64,000 nt of DNA. It comes from Dolomedes plantarius (Eukaryota > Arthropoda > Arachnida > Araneae > Dolomedidae). Positions 35,531 through 45,481 of this stretch are shown here, piece after piece (within the stretch, counting starts at the first letter, position 1; every line of letters begins with the position of its first letter). The position numbers and the translations under genes are program-made. Where the stretch lies: positions 71,467,988-71,531,987 of the forward strand of contig OU015503.1 in the NCBI GenBank assembly GCA_907164885.2. The letters run 5' to 3'. The notes beneath the pieces are model-generated. The model saw nothing but the letters and a program-made list of their open reading frames with translations. It ran no database searches and was not told the DNA's origin.

Positions 35531-35749
35531 AGACATGACATCAACCCCTGTGATTTCTGGCTATGGGATTATCTCAAAAGCACTGTTTATGGTGATAATC
35601 TAAAGAATTTGGCTGAATTTAAAGATGCGATACACCGACATGTCCGTACCATTCCTCCTGATGTGCTAAGAGCTACTGTTGAGAATGCAGTAATGCGATT
35701 TAACTTGCTTTCGGAAAATGGTGGACGCCACATTGAACATGCTTTGTAA
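35531..35749 (+). pseudogene. mariner-superfamily transposase, C-terminal 70 residues
   Basis: In frame: DINPCDFWLWDYLKSTVYG, then IHRHVRTIPPDVLRATVENA and a stop at 35747-35749. This is the (S)PDLNPCDFxLWGYLK block carrying the last catalytic acid, plus the C-terminal helix of mariner-type transposases. Everything upstream has been deleted or displaced. Confidence 0.75.
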
Positions 35750-36099
35750 CACGTTTCAGAAACGATTAAACACATTTTAAACTGATGTCTTCATGTCTTA
35801 TTTCGCTTAATAATATTGTATACAGCGCCATTTCCCCCTGGTGGTGAATTTTGAATACTTTTTTTTAAAAGAAATTCCCATGACCTCCTTTAAACTATTA
35901 CCAAGTTTGATAACATTTGGTCCAGTAGTTTTCCTTTTATGACCATTTCAAAATGGAACTTTAAGTATAACCACCCCGTATTATGATGTCGTATCACAAA
36001 CACAGAGGTACCAAATTATTCAGAATAAATCCGGGTTTCCATTAATATAAAAAAACAAAAAATCGATTTTTTTTAGCAGTTTAAATGTGTACTGTCCCC

Positions 36100-36373
36100 T
36101 TAAACAAGTGTTACTTATATTTTTTTTTCTTTTAATTGTCTAGAAATAATACAGAATCAAAATCTTGTAATCGTTCCTGATAAGACCATTGCAAGTCTTA
36201 AAATAGGCGGGCCCTGCTTTAAAAATCTCAAAAGCACTTAAAAATTACCCCTTTACTGGATCGTAGTTTGGACTTACATGAAACAAAAAAATGTGGATAA
36301 AAGTTTTAAACGTTCAAAAAGCCATCATTTAATTATGACATTTAGTTCAAATCATTTAGTTATGACAGATAGT
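36100..36373. other. AT-rich spacer, nothing recognised
   Basis: Sequence between the TTAA element and the LINE tail; no feature supported. Confidence 0.5.
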
Positions 36374-37185
36374 TCAATGCATAAAGGAGAGGCAACTAAA
36401 AATGTTGTTGTTGTAGCTTATTCCACCTGATCGACAGCAACACCATATCAAGCCCATGAACTCGTGAGTTTTCAAAAGATGAAGAACTGCGCCATGATTG
36501 GAGTACAGCTGGCTCCTTTGGCAACCAAAACATGCCAATTTATGGGCAGGGGTGGCCTGAGCCAAACTGCACCTCGGGTAAAGGGGGTAAACTTTATCCC
36601 TCTGACGACCGAACGCCCATTTTGCAGCTTACCCCAAAAGACCGATCCTGCTGAGAACAAAAAGTCTTTCCCTTCCCCCACAGAACATTCTGCGATTGTA
36701 CTGAAATTTGTCACGGTGGGGTGCGGCTCTACTATCAGCAATACCCACTATCAGCATCAGGTCATAAAGTAAGCCGGGTTCTAGACAATATAAGAACGAC
36801 TGTGCGGTGACATTGAACTATTGGTAGAATGACCACCTACCAGGCACTAGGGAGGAGGCAATCTAGGAGAATTTCGGCCGTCTGGACTTCTGAATGTTCG
36901 GCCGGCTAGACCGGTTCGGCCTTCAGAGGGTTTTAAAGCCCGAAACAAACCGTAGAGCACGAAGATGACCGCTGCGGAGCCTGGCAAAAGCTGTCTGATC
37001 TCCCCTTCTTCTGCTTGCCCTATTCAAAGCTGCACCAGGACGACCGCAATCATACCACTCATGAACGGGGGATTTTCTCCAAGAGGAGTTGATTTCATGT
37101 TTGACCCGAGAAGCAAGTTCCGAAGAAGAAAGACAGCCGCCATCAAAAGAACGTTCACTATTGTTTATCTGGGAGCACCACACAG
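36374..37185 (-). pseudogene. Jockey-like LINE tail(s), broken
   Basis: From the high end on minus: SPVHEWYDCGRPGAALNR, RRRGDQTAFARLRSGHLRAL, then decay. After a break come the C-terminal block VYPLYPRCSLAQATPAHKLA and HLLKTHEFMGLI, with a (CAA)n 3' end near 36400-36415. Two C-terminal tails seem to be represented, so this may be two overlapping insertions rather than one. Confidence 0.6.
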
Positions 37186-37189
37186 GTGA

Positions 37190-37425
37190 CTTAATGCTGC
37201 TCTCTTGGTTCCACCTCCACTTTGATCGAACACCCCTAGGGGTGACATCTGGACGGCTCGCACCTTACCCCCACCGATTGACATCGTGTAAGGACTTTCC
37301 GGTCAACTCATTCAACGTGCCCATATGCGGCCTAGACACGAAGACATTGAATGCATTCGAGCTGAGCACCCCCAGTCCGAAACCCAACTCTCTACCTCTA
37401 GGCTACCTCGAACCCTTAAGGCTGA
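37190..37425 (-). repeat. tRNA-derived SINE fragment, reverse orientation
   Basis: On minus it reads ggtagcctagaggtagagag (A-box region), gctcgaatgc (B-box-like), then tcgtgtctaggcc, atgggcacgtt and gatgtcacccctaggggtg. These are shared in the same order with the SINE at 13458-13799. It abuts the LINE tail. Confidence 0.7.
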
Positions 37426-38399
37426 AAATAACCCTTAAGGCTGCCCTCCTTGGTCAGTCCATCAGCAACCTCGTTACCGTAAATACATACGTGTGACGGT
37501 ACACTTTGAAAAAATATCCTATGATGGGCACTCAAGTATCCTGCGCGGGGGACGTGACAGTATTTCCAAAATTCCTAAACCAACGAGGAGTCTTGATGAA
37601 AGGTAGAAAATGCAGCTTCAGAAGGTCCGAGGACCGTGAGGCGCCAAAGGATGAAGTCTGACTTTGCCTCTGCCAGCAGGGGTTTAGCTTGGTATAATGG
37701 AATGGCCTTCATGCCTTGGATGACCTTACCAGGAGTATACACGCCCGACGCCCCTTCCGCCCAGGAACACTCCCCCGCCACGAGACAGCATAGCCAACAC
37801 CGACTCAAACCCACGCCAAATATTCGCTTTTTAGTTTGATTCAATGTGTTCCTGCATAGATTGTACGATAAATTATGGCAATAAAATGCCTTTTGTTGAG
37901 TTTAAGACAGACTTACCAATTACTAGACTTACCAATTCTTTGTTAAAAAAATGATGTGAAAAGTTATTACCATGTTTTTATAAACTCACTTTCTTGTTTG
38001 TTAGTGTGTTTGTGTGTGTTTGTTTGTCCGGTACAAATCTTGCAATCGATTTTTAACTAACTTCCCGACTAGCTAGACATTTGAAACTTTTAGAATAGCT
38101 CAGAACACGAAGACAATGCATTATTTTAATACTTTTAGCCATCTTTAAGCAGAACTGAATTCTTTTTCAGTTATTTTTGTTTTGTAGACTGGTGCAGCCA
38201 TCTATCGCCCGGGACGGGAACTAAAAATTAAACGCAAGTTAACTTCCAATTAACTTCATTTTCTTTCAAGTTGATGGGAGAATTCATCAAAAAAATTTTT
38301 AAAAAGTATTTATTAATACATAGAATTGTCAAGTTTATATGATTCAACAGAAAATTTAAAAACATGGTATATAAAAAGTTCTTTTTATCTTGTAATTAT
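37426..38399. other. unassigned stretch with a pogo-like MITE fragment
   Basis: 37836-37915 matches the middle of the MITE at 15239-15703. The preceding 37560-37830 has a minus-strand open frame of about 89 codons that I do not recognise. 37935-38399 is AT-rich with a TTTG/TG-rich patch near 38000. No gene is supported. Confidence 0.5.
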
Positions 38400-39155
38400 T
38401 TATATAATCGAGTCTAAATAAACATAAGTTATAATTTATCTGCAAAAAACAATGTTTTTTTACCTAAATGAATACACAAATTGTGCATTATGAGGTTAAA
38501 TGCTATGATCTTTAAAAGCAAGTTTTTCCAAAAAAAAATTTTTTTTAATTTAAGAAAATTTAATTTTCTTAATTTGTTTTTCGAAAGATGTTCATACTTG
38601 TACGTCTTAAAAAAAACTATCTATTAAAACTGTCAAAACATGAAAGAACTGCGGGCATTTTATTTAAACATCTTCCTATATTCCTATGCAGCAAAAAAAA
38701 AAAAAGAAAAATATTCATTTGTTTATGAGTGTTTACAAAAATAATGACAGGAAATTTCAGCTTTGCTTAACAAAGAGATTTAAGATTTGGGAGGTCAACT
38801 TGCACGCCGTTTGAAATGAATATCATGCCCTTCTGATAAGTTTCGAATCAGTAAGAATTTCAGCCAGTGAGTTCGCTTTCGTTTTATAAAGAAATATTTG
38901 CTACACCGCACGATGTATCACATTCAAATACAGCTTTATACATTGCTTCATGTTCTTTTTTTCTGACGTTCTGTGGAATAGAATTCTGTAGAATTTATGC
39001 AATTTGATGTAAGTGTTTCATGAGTCCACACACTGAGAAGGCTTTTAGACTTTGGGAATTCCAGCAACGATGGACTGTTCAAATCCACATTCATCAGATC
39101 CTCTCAGCATTTTGAAATAACCTAAAATGGAATAAATATTGTTATTATTCTAGAA
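38400..39155 (-). repeat. third, partial copy of the cathepsin 3' segment
   Basis: Equivalent to about 8440-9220 of copy 1, more diverged than copy 2. It continues after the hAT element at 40643-40667 and after the TTAA composite at 42815-43184 (equivalent to 9823). It includes an intact terminal exon. Confidence 0.85.
39045..39121 (-). pseudogene. orphan cathepsin B terminal exon (third paralogue relic)
   Basis: 77 nt, acceptor ccattttag intact, reading [20 protein letters not shown] then IPKV and a stop at 39047-39045. No other exon of this paralogue is in the window. The reading frame and splice acceptor are unbroken, so it was copied or kept from a functional gene. It lies upstream of nothing that could splice to it except across the 43-45 kb region. 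Confidence 0.85.
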
Positions 39156-39603
39156 CAGCGGTTCCCAACCGGTGGGTCGCGACCCACTAGTGGGTCACGG
39201 AAGGGTTACAGGTGGGTCGCGACTCGATCCTAAAACTATCAGAAACCATTGAATAAACCATCAGAAAAAATAAGAAAAATCGAAACACTTAAAAACAGCA
39301 ATTTTACATATTGATAGATTACGATAACAATTTTCTTAACTGTAATTATATCAAAGCTGTATGAATTTTTTGGCCTGAAAAATTAAAATGGTCTTTGTGT
39401 ACTTTTATAATTGTAGTTTTTATCTTCACCTAGGAACACTTGTTAGTGAGTATGAAACCACTTGTTGCATATATTGCAAACATATATCTATTGTTAAATA
39501 AATAACTGTTTTGCTACAAAGTGCTTATATTTTGTCAGCCATTTTCAAATCAGAACACAAATTGTTTATCAATAATCAATCTGTATCTTCACAAAAGCAT
39601 ATA

Positions 39604-40403
39604 TCTATATATATAAAACAGTTCCGTAACTGACCGACTCACTGAGTGACAGACAACGCACAGACCAAACCGTTGGACCTAAAGGACTGAAACCTTGCAT
39701 GGCGATTCTTCTTATAGTGTAGGGGTGCACTAAGAAAGATCTTAGAAAAATTCTTTGTAGATTTTTTTAAATTAAATTTTTAAGTTGTTTTTGTAACTTT
39801 TTTTAAGTTTGCATTTAAAATAATAATTTGCGGGTTATAAAATTTATATCATGAGAAAGATCCTAAAAATTCCTTAAAATGAAATCTTTTTCGAATCTTT
39901 AAATCCATGTTCTGATTTTTGGTGAATTTTTAAAGATTCATTTTTAGAATTTAAATTTATTAAATGCCGATCACGTGATTTTTTTTCCTGTACTTTCAAT
40001 AAATTTATCGTCACGTGCATAACAACTAAATTGATAAAAAAAATTTTTCTTTATCTTGCTAATGCGGCAGACGATTGGACAATATCCAAAAATATATTAA
40101 AATACAGTAAAAGAAATGTTCCTCAAACTGTACTATATTAACTTTTCTATATTCTTTAGTATGTTCTATTAGATTCAATTTGAATATTTTCTTCTACGTT
40201 GTTTTTTCTATAAAAATAACCGTTACGATTTTTTTATAAATATATTTTTTTGTTTTCTTTTTGTTTTTTTAACATCAATTGCATACATTGATCGTTGTAT
40301 TTATTATAAATATATTTATACATATAGTTGGCATTAATTGCATACATTGACCGTTGTATTTAATTTGAAAGTACTGCGTAGCGAAGTGCGGGTTTTCAGC
40401 TAG
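39604..40403 (+). mobile_element. Helitron family A, full length, 800 bp
   Basis: Starts TCTATATATATAAAAC after A. It ends with a hairpin around gcgtagcgaagtgcg, then ttttcagCTAG before T. No Rep/helicase ORF. This is the best full-length copy of the family in the window. Confidence 0.87.
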
Positions 40404-40469
<66 letters not shown>

Positions 40470-40490
40470 TGTGTGTGTGCGTGTGTATTT
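40404..40490. repeat. (TA)n(GT)n(GA)n compound microsatellite
   Basis: Immediately after the Helitron 3' end; GT repeats then GAGAGA then GTGTGC. Confidence 0.9.
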
Positions 40491-41376
40491 GCAATATTTG
40501 ATGGTAAATTATATATACATAAGGATACAATACCATACAAATAAGGTTTTTTACTCCACCATGGACCGACGGACCGTGAATGTATTCCGATAAGGAAAGG
40601 TGGGTCGCCAGCTTAAAAAGGTAGAGAACCACTGTTCTAGAGCATCATCCAAACAGAAAGCTCTCAACCTTTTCCTTACGGGGTGGGATAGCATATAGCC
40701 TAAGAATATGGACCCGAGAATGAATATATATATATATGTATGTGACGCTAAAAATATGGGGGAGGGGCGATCGCGTGACCTTAAAACTGGATTTAGTTAT
40801 TAAAATATAGGATTAACAATTTAAAAGTCTGGGAGTTCAAATAAGCGACATAAGGTATTGCAGTGAAAATAGGATTAATGGGTTCGACTTGATTCAATGC
40901 CGCAGAACCACATGGGAGAATTTTAAGTAGACGGATTAGCCTTGAGGAGCAGGCGCTAAGAAAGTGCATTGTTAGCAAAAGAGCATGTACGTTATGACGA
41001 CTCGAATAAGATATGAGCGTCACTAAGCGTTGGTTTTTAAGGTTGAAACAAAGGAAATCTGCAGAGCTATGGGGAATTAGGAAATGATAGGACGTGCCGC
41101 TTGGCGGTATGCGTTTTGGGAAGGGATGGGAATCAATTTATTTTAATTATGGAGCTTAGTAATTAATTATGAGTTAATAAAGATATTTAGGAAAGTCAAC
41201 TAGACTGGTTTCTGGCTAATCGTGTCAACAGCTTGACTGCAATGATGGAATTTATTAAGTTATGAGTGTCCTCGCCACCGGACCACGGACTGCAAGATGA
41301 TTCTCAGGATGTTTGGAAAAATGTGTTAATAATAGGATTGGGCGTGAAGACAAATCCGACATGTATATATATACTA

Positions 41377-42350
41377 CAGTGGTACCTCGACTTACGAGTT
41401 TAATTCGTTCCATGACGGAGCTCGTAACTCGAAATACTCGTATCTCGAATCAATTTTCCCCATTGAAATGAATGGAAATGCCATTAATTCGTTCCGGGCT
41501 CCCCCCCAAACAAAGCAATATTTGGTTACATGTTTTTAAACAAAAAATATGTTCTTATAAATGACGAACGTTGTATAAAAACGCAATACAATAGAATGTA
41601 CGGCAATAAACTTGTTTTATTAAGTGTAATGCACAACATTTACCTTGGAGATCAGACTTGAAGATGCTGAAGAAATAGGAGGAGAAAAACTGAACTGAAA
41701 AATTAAATTTTATTCGTTGATTTTTGATCTTTTCGCCACATTTTCCTCGCTTTCGCTTTTATTACGAGCTACCCTCTTAAAGTGAGACACGGAAGCTGAG
41801 CGATTGTTGCATCGTTCACTGGGATGTAATGTCCAAATTCCTCCTTCTGAGAAACCGAAGATCGTTTTTCCAGAATCCGTAGAAGGATGAGAGCTTGCGA
41901 TCCTAGGACCAAGGTCATCCCATCCCCTAGAACCCATGGTGAGTACCAGTGTGGAGGAGGGAATTGAAGCAATCTCTCTGCGAGAGAGGGAGGACGCTGT
42001 TCGGTTTCGAAGGGCGACTCAAGTGTGGACAGAGCAAGCTTTCCGGGTGATAATTGTTGAGTGTAGAATTTTAAATGCTCTCTAAGTTTTAGATTTTAAA
42101 TATCTCTAGATTTTAGACTGGATAGTAGTCGTAGAATAATATGTATACAATCGTATAATAATTGTACATACAGGTTGTAAAGATTATATGCTTCTCGTGT
42201 TCTCATTTGATGAGCACATGGCGTTCGCTGCTCAAACTAGCTGGGGGTATCTGAAGCTTGCTCGTAACCCGAATTTTAGCTAGTAACTCGAAGCAAAAAA
42301 TTTACCGAGAGAATGCTCGTATCTCGAAAAACTCGTAAGTCGAGGTACCA

Positions 42351-42353
<3 letters not shown>
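41377..42353. mobile_element. pogo/Tigger-like element, TA target, 977 bp
   Basis: The ends cagtggtacctcgacttacg and, reversed, the same 20 bases form inverted repeats of about 24 bp flanked by TA. Just inside are repeated ctcgtaactcga words. The short minus-strand frames (75 and 67 codons) do not match a transposase I recognise. Confidence 0.88.
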
Positions 42354-42429
<76 letters not shown>

Positions 42430-42436
<7 letters not shown>

Positions 42437-42622
42437 TTAAGAAGTACCATGAAGTATATGTAAGAAGTACCAAAATATGTCCGATGCTTTAAAAGTGTTT
42501 TCTAAACCATTGTACAGACTTGGGTACTTCTTACATTGAAGATAATATTTTTTCAAGAGACACATAAGCAGACAAAGTCATCTTGGAGAAAACTGACTTA
42601 AGCACTTCTTGTACCAAGCAAC

Positions 42623-42626
<4 letters not shown>
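42430..42626. repeat. head-to-head fragments of the promoter-region repeat
   Basis: 42450-42520 matches 33296-33360 forward (gatgctttaaaagtgttttc). 42521-42626 matches 33212-33312 reversed (gggtacttcttacattgaag, aagtcatcttggagaaaac). The two pieces join at a point, giving an inverted arrangement absent from units A and B. Confidence 0.8.
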
Positions 42627-42698
<72 letters not shown>

Positions 42699-43184
42699 CC
42701 CCCCTAATGGCCGTTCTTACAAAGGGGGTAAGAAATTTTCCGTTCGGGAAATCCGTTCGGGAAATTTTCCGTTCGAAGAGGGAATCGGAAAAAATGGGCC
42801 CCGTAAGCTAAAAGTTAAGTCCAAACTTTTCCAACTTAGGCACCCTATTTGAAAGCTTAATGTCAGATTTTTATAGCTTAAAGTCAAATATTTCCCCAAT
42901 AAATGTTTGTGACAGATTGTTCCTTACTTAATTTGGTGCTCAAAAGTGTCTCAAACGGTACAATTTTGAAACTTTTGAACACCCAACTAGACGATGGAAA
43001 AATTTATCAGACACGATGAATGCTTAGAGGCTTAAAAAATAAAGACCTACAAGCTCGTTTAAAATGTGAATGTTTTTCCACTTCTGTATACGTTTGTTTT
43101 GGAAGAGAGCTCTCGTAAACCCTCGCTTAAATAAACCCTCACAATGCAAAGAATCTCCTTAAAAATACAATTTATGTAAGACTG

Positions 43185-45166
43185 GTGTCCACCCCGTTTC
43201 GCCGACACAAAATTTCCTTCCCCCCCATTTTTTCCCGTTCAAGCTTCCCTTTTGAGATATTTAGGGATTTCAAGTCGGAGAGGGTTGGGTCAACACCTTC
43301 TCTCAGCGGAGAGAAGCTGAAACTGAAAGAAAGAGCCGTCACAGAAATGACAGTTCCAGTTCCAAGAATATATAAGTAACTATATATTTATACGTAAGCC
43401 AAAGCATATTTAGTCTATATTACGAACTAAGGCGAGATATAAACATTTAAGGCAAGTGATAAACATTTAAAAAGTGTACATAACTGTCGAAAGGATTCAA
43501 ATCTAATATTAAATTGATTAATTATTAAATCCATTACTTTATAAAACACCTCGACTTTGAAATATCGTTCACTGTCTTCAATGAGTTCATCTACTTGTAA
43601 TTAAGCAAAGAATTTTTTCACAAGACGCATCTTTTTGGGGGAAAACAAAGTTTAATATTCCATACAGCTGATAACTCAAAGGTATCGTTTTTTAACAAAC
43701 TCCCAATTATTCTATAAGTTCTGGAATTGGGTTAGGAGTGATGAAAGCATCTCAGCGGATTTCTCTATATCTTCATGAGTACCTTGCAGCATTTTCGAGA
43801 CTGTATTAATAGGTTCGAGTATTTTACTTTGCACAATTATCAAAATAAATGTTCCGAAAATTTTTCTTTGTCAGACGAGTCAATTTCTATATCAATGTGT
43901 TGTGGAAGAATTTCACTTTCTGTTTGAATTGTTTCAGGCTTAGAAATATTCGTAATATCTGTATCTGTTTTGTCTGGAGAATTATTGCCTTGAGCTTACG
44001 ATTTGTTTCCATTAAAATTCAACGAGTGCATTATTTGAATCGACCGTTTTAAAAAATGTTCATATTTTGGCAACTTTCATTAAAACTTCCTTTTCGGCTT
44101 CTTACATTTTTATTCTTCGTTTTCTAAACTGAGCCCCACTTAGTTTTTTTTTACATCTCTAACTACCTACAATACATATATAAATATATGGTATTTATTA
44201 ACAGAATTTAATTAACAGAATATATATAAATATATCTGTTAATTGCTGATAATTTTTTATTTATTACTTTTAGAAATTTTAAAAACGATTTTATTTTCTT
44301 ACGTTATAAAACTAGATATTATTCTGTATGTTGCAACCTCAATTAACATAATAATTTATAAACAAACCATTTGCTTTTAAAATTATACGTCGATGAATCC
44401 AAAAGCACACTGTATATAAGTAATTTAGTAAAATAGTCATAAATTTTACAAAGTCAACTAAACAGAACAATAAATTACAATCGCCAGTGCACTCAATAAG
44501 TTTTAAAAATTATATAACACATTCATTCCAGAATCAACTTCAAATCCTTACACTGTACAAAATAAACAAAGGGAATATGAAACTCTAAATACTACGCTTG
44601 CTTTAAAAAAATCTCGAATATTTGCCTCAATTCTGCGCCGATGTTAACTTGCGCTCGTGGGATTCCCCGGATGCATGCAACTTTTTTGCTATAAAACGCA
44701 ACTTACGATACGCATAGTAAATGCCTATAGTAGTGATTTCAAACATTCTTAGCAATCACCATGCATTTTTATAGGTTTATAAAATGTTAAATTTATAATG
44801 AATATTTTTTGAAATCAAAGTTATGATTTCAGTCAAATGCATACTAATATATTTAAAAGTTTTGTTTTATTTATCTAAAAAATATTTCATTTATTTTTTG
44901 TATATTTCATAGAAAATCTGACAAATCGAATTTTTTATACAAAAGTTTTCACAAATTTTTATTTCACCCTTTCTAATTTTGCACCCCCATGATTCGTGCG
45001 CCTGGAGCAGTTCGCTCCAGGCGAGTAGTGTAGTTTGTAAATAAACATTTGTCAACGAGAAGGAGGAAGGCATTTTGCAAAACGGGGGTGGTGATTTTCC
45101 TCATTTTGGGGACTTTTCCAACGAAAGGGGGAAGGAAATTTCAGTGTCGGCGAAACGGGGGTGAAC
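43185..45166. mobile_element. TIR element at a duplication junction, about 2 kb
   Basis: The left end ggtgtccaccccgtttcgcc and the right end, reversed, ggttcacccccgtttcgccg continue through cgacac and aaatttccttccccc, about 40 bp. The interior is AT-rich; open frames are at most about 70 codons and unrecognised. Left of it the third cathepsin segment stops at the equivalent of 9823; right of it copy 2 starts at the equivalent of 8887. No target duplication could be fixed. Confidence 0.75.
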
Positions 45167-45404
45167 CGCCGTTTGAAATGAATAACATGCTATTATAATA
45201 AGTTTCGAAACAGAAAGAATTTCAGCCAGTGAGTTCGCTTTCGTTTTATAGAAATATTTATTACACCGCACGATGTATCACACTCAAATACAGCTTTATA
45301 CATTGCTTCATGTTCTTTTTTTCTGACGTTCTGTGGAATAGAGTTCTGTAGAATTTATGTAATTTGAGGTAAGTATTTCATGAATCCACATACTGAGAAG
45401 GGTT

Positions 45405-45481
45405 TTAGACTTTGGGAATTCCAGCAACGATGGAGCTTTCAATTCCACATTCATCAGATCCTCTAAGGATTTTGAAATAAC
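45405..45481 (-). CDS. cathepsin B copy 2, terminal exon 7
   Basis: Acceptor ccgttttag; stop TAA at 45407-45405. It encodes [20 protein letters not shown] then IPKV. Confidence 0.92.

Larger units (their letters stand above)
34682..35978 (+). mobile_element. mariner-superfamily element with long inverted repeats, carrying a nested hAT MITE
   Basis: The ends caggatggttataattaaag and, reversed, cggggtggttatacttaaag are flanked by TA. Inverted homology continues for about 120 bp (ccattttgaaatgg, ttatcaaacttggtaata, aaaggaggtcatgggaattc). The interior keeps the C-terminus of a transposase, and hAT MITE 35031-35526 is inserted just upstream of it. Confidence 0.85.
33421..36099. mobile_element. 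GGGGACA-family TTAA element enlarged by nested insertions
   Basis: The left end ggggacaatacaac follows TTGA (33417-33420). The right end, reversed, ggggacagtacac, is followed by TTAA (36100-36103). It holds a foldback at 34238-34412 and the mariner-type element 34682-35978. The remainder is AT-rich without a clear frame. Confidence 0.65.
39156..40634. mobile_element. hAT-type element carrying a nested Helitron
   Basis: The ends cagcggttcccaacc and, reversed, cagtggttctctacc are flanked by 8-bp duplications ttctagaa (39148-39155) and ttctagag (40635-40642). Copy 1 shows the empty site attctagagcat near 9230. The interior outside the Helitron has no transposase. Confidence 0.88.
40668..42814. 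mobile_element. CCTTTTCC-family TTAA element, composite
   Basis: The left end ccttttccttacggggtggg follows TCAA (40664-40667). The right end ccccgtaagctaaaag precedes TTAA (42815-42818). Between lie an unrecognised 630-bp stretch (40740-41370), the pogo-like element 41377-42353, two (TA)n tracts, and chimeric promoter-region fragments at 42430-42626. Confidence 0.75.

Noticed and set aside
36472..37839. Several frames of 60-135 codons on both strands
   Set aside because: LINE tail and SINE sequence explains most of them; the frame at 37575-37844 is unrecognised and unsupported by splice or domain evidence.
41710..41972. Two overlapping minus-strand frames inside the pogo-like element (possible transposase N-terminus)
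   Set aside because: No DNA-binding or DDE motif recognised, and the frames are short; kept only as element interior.
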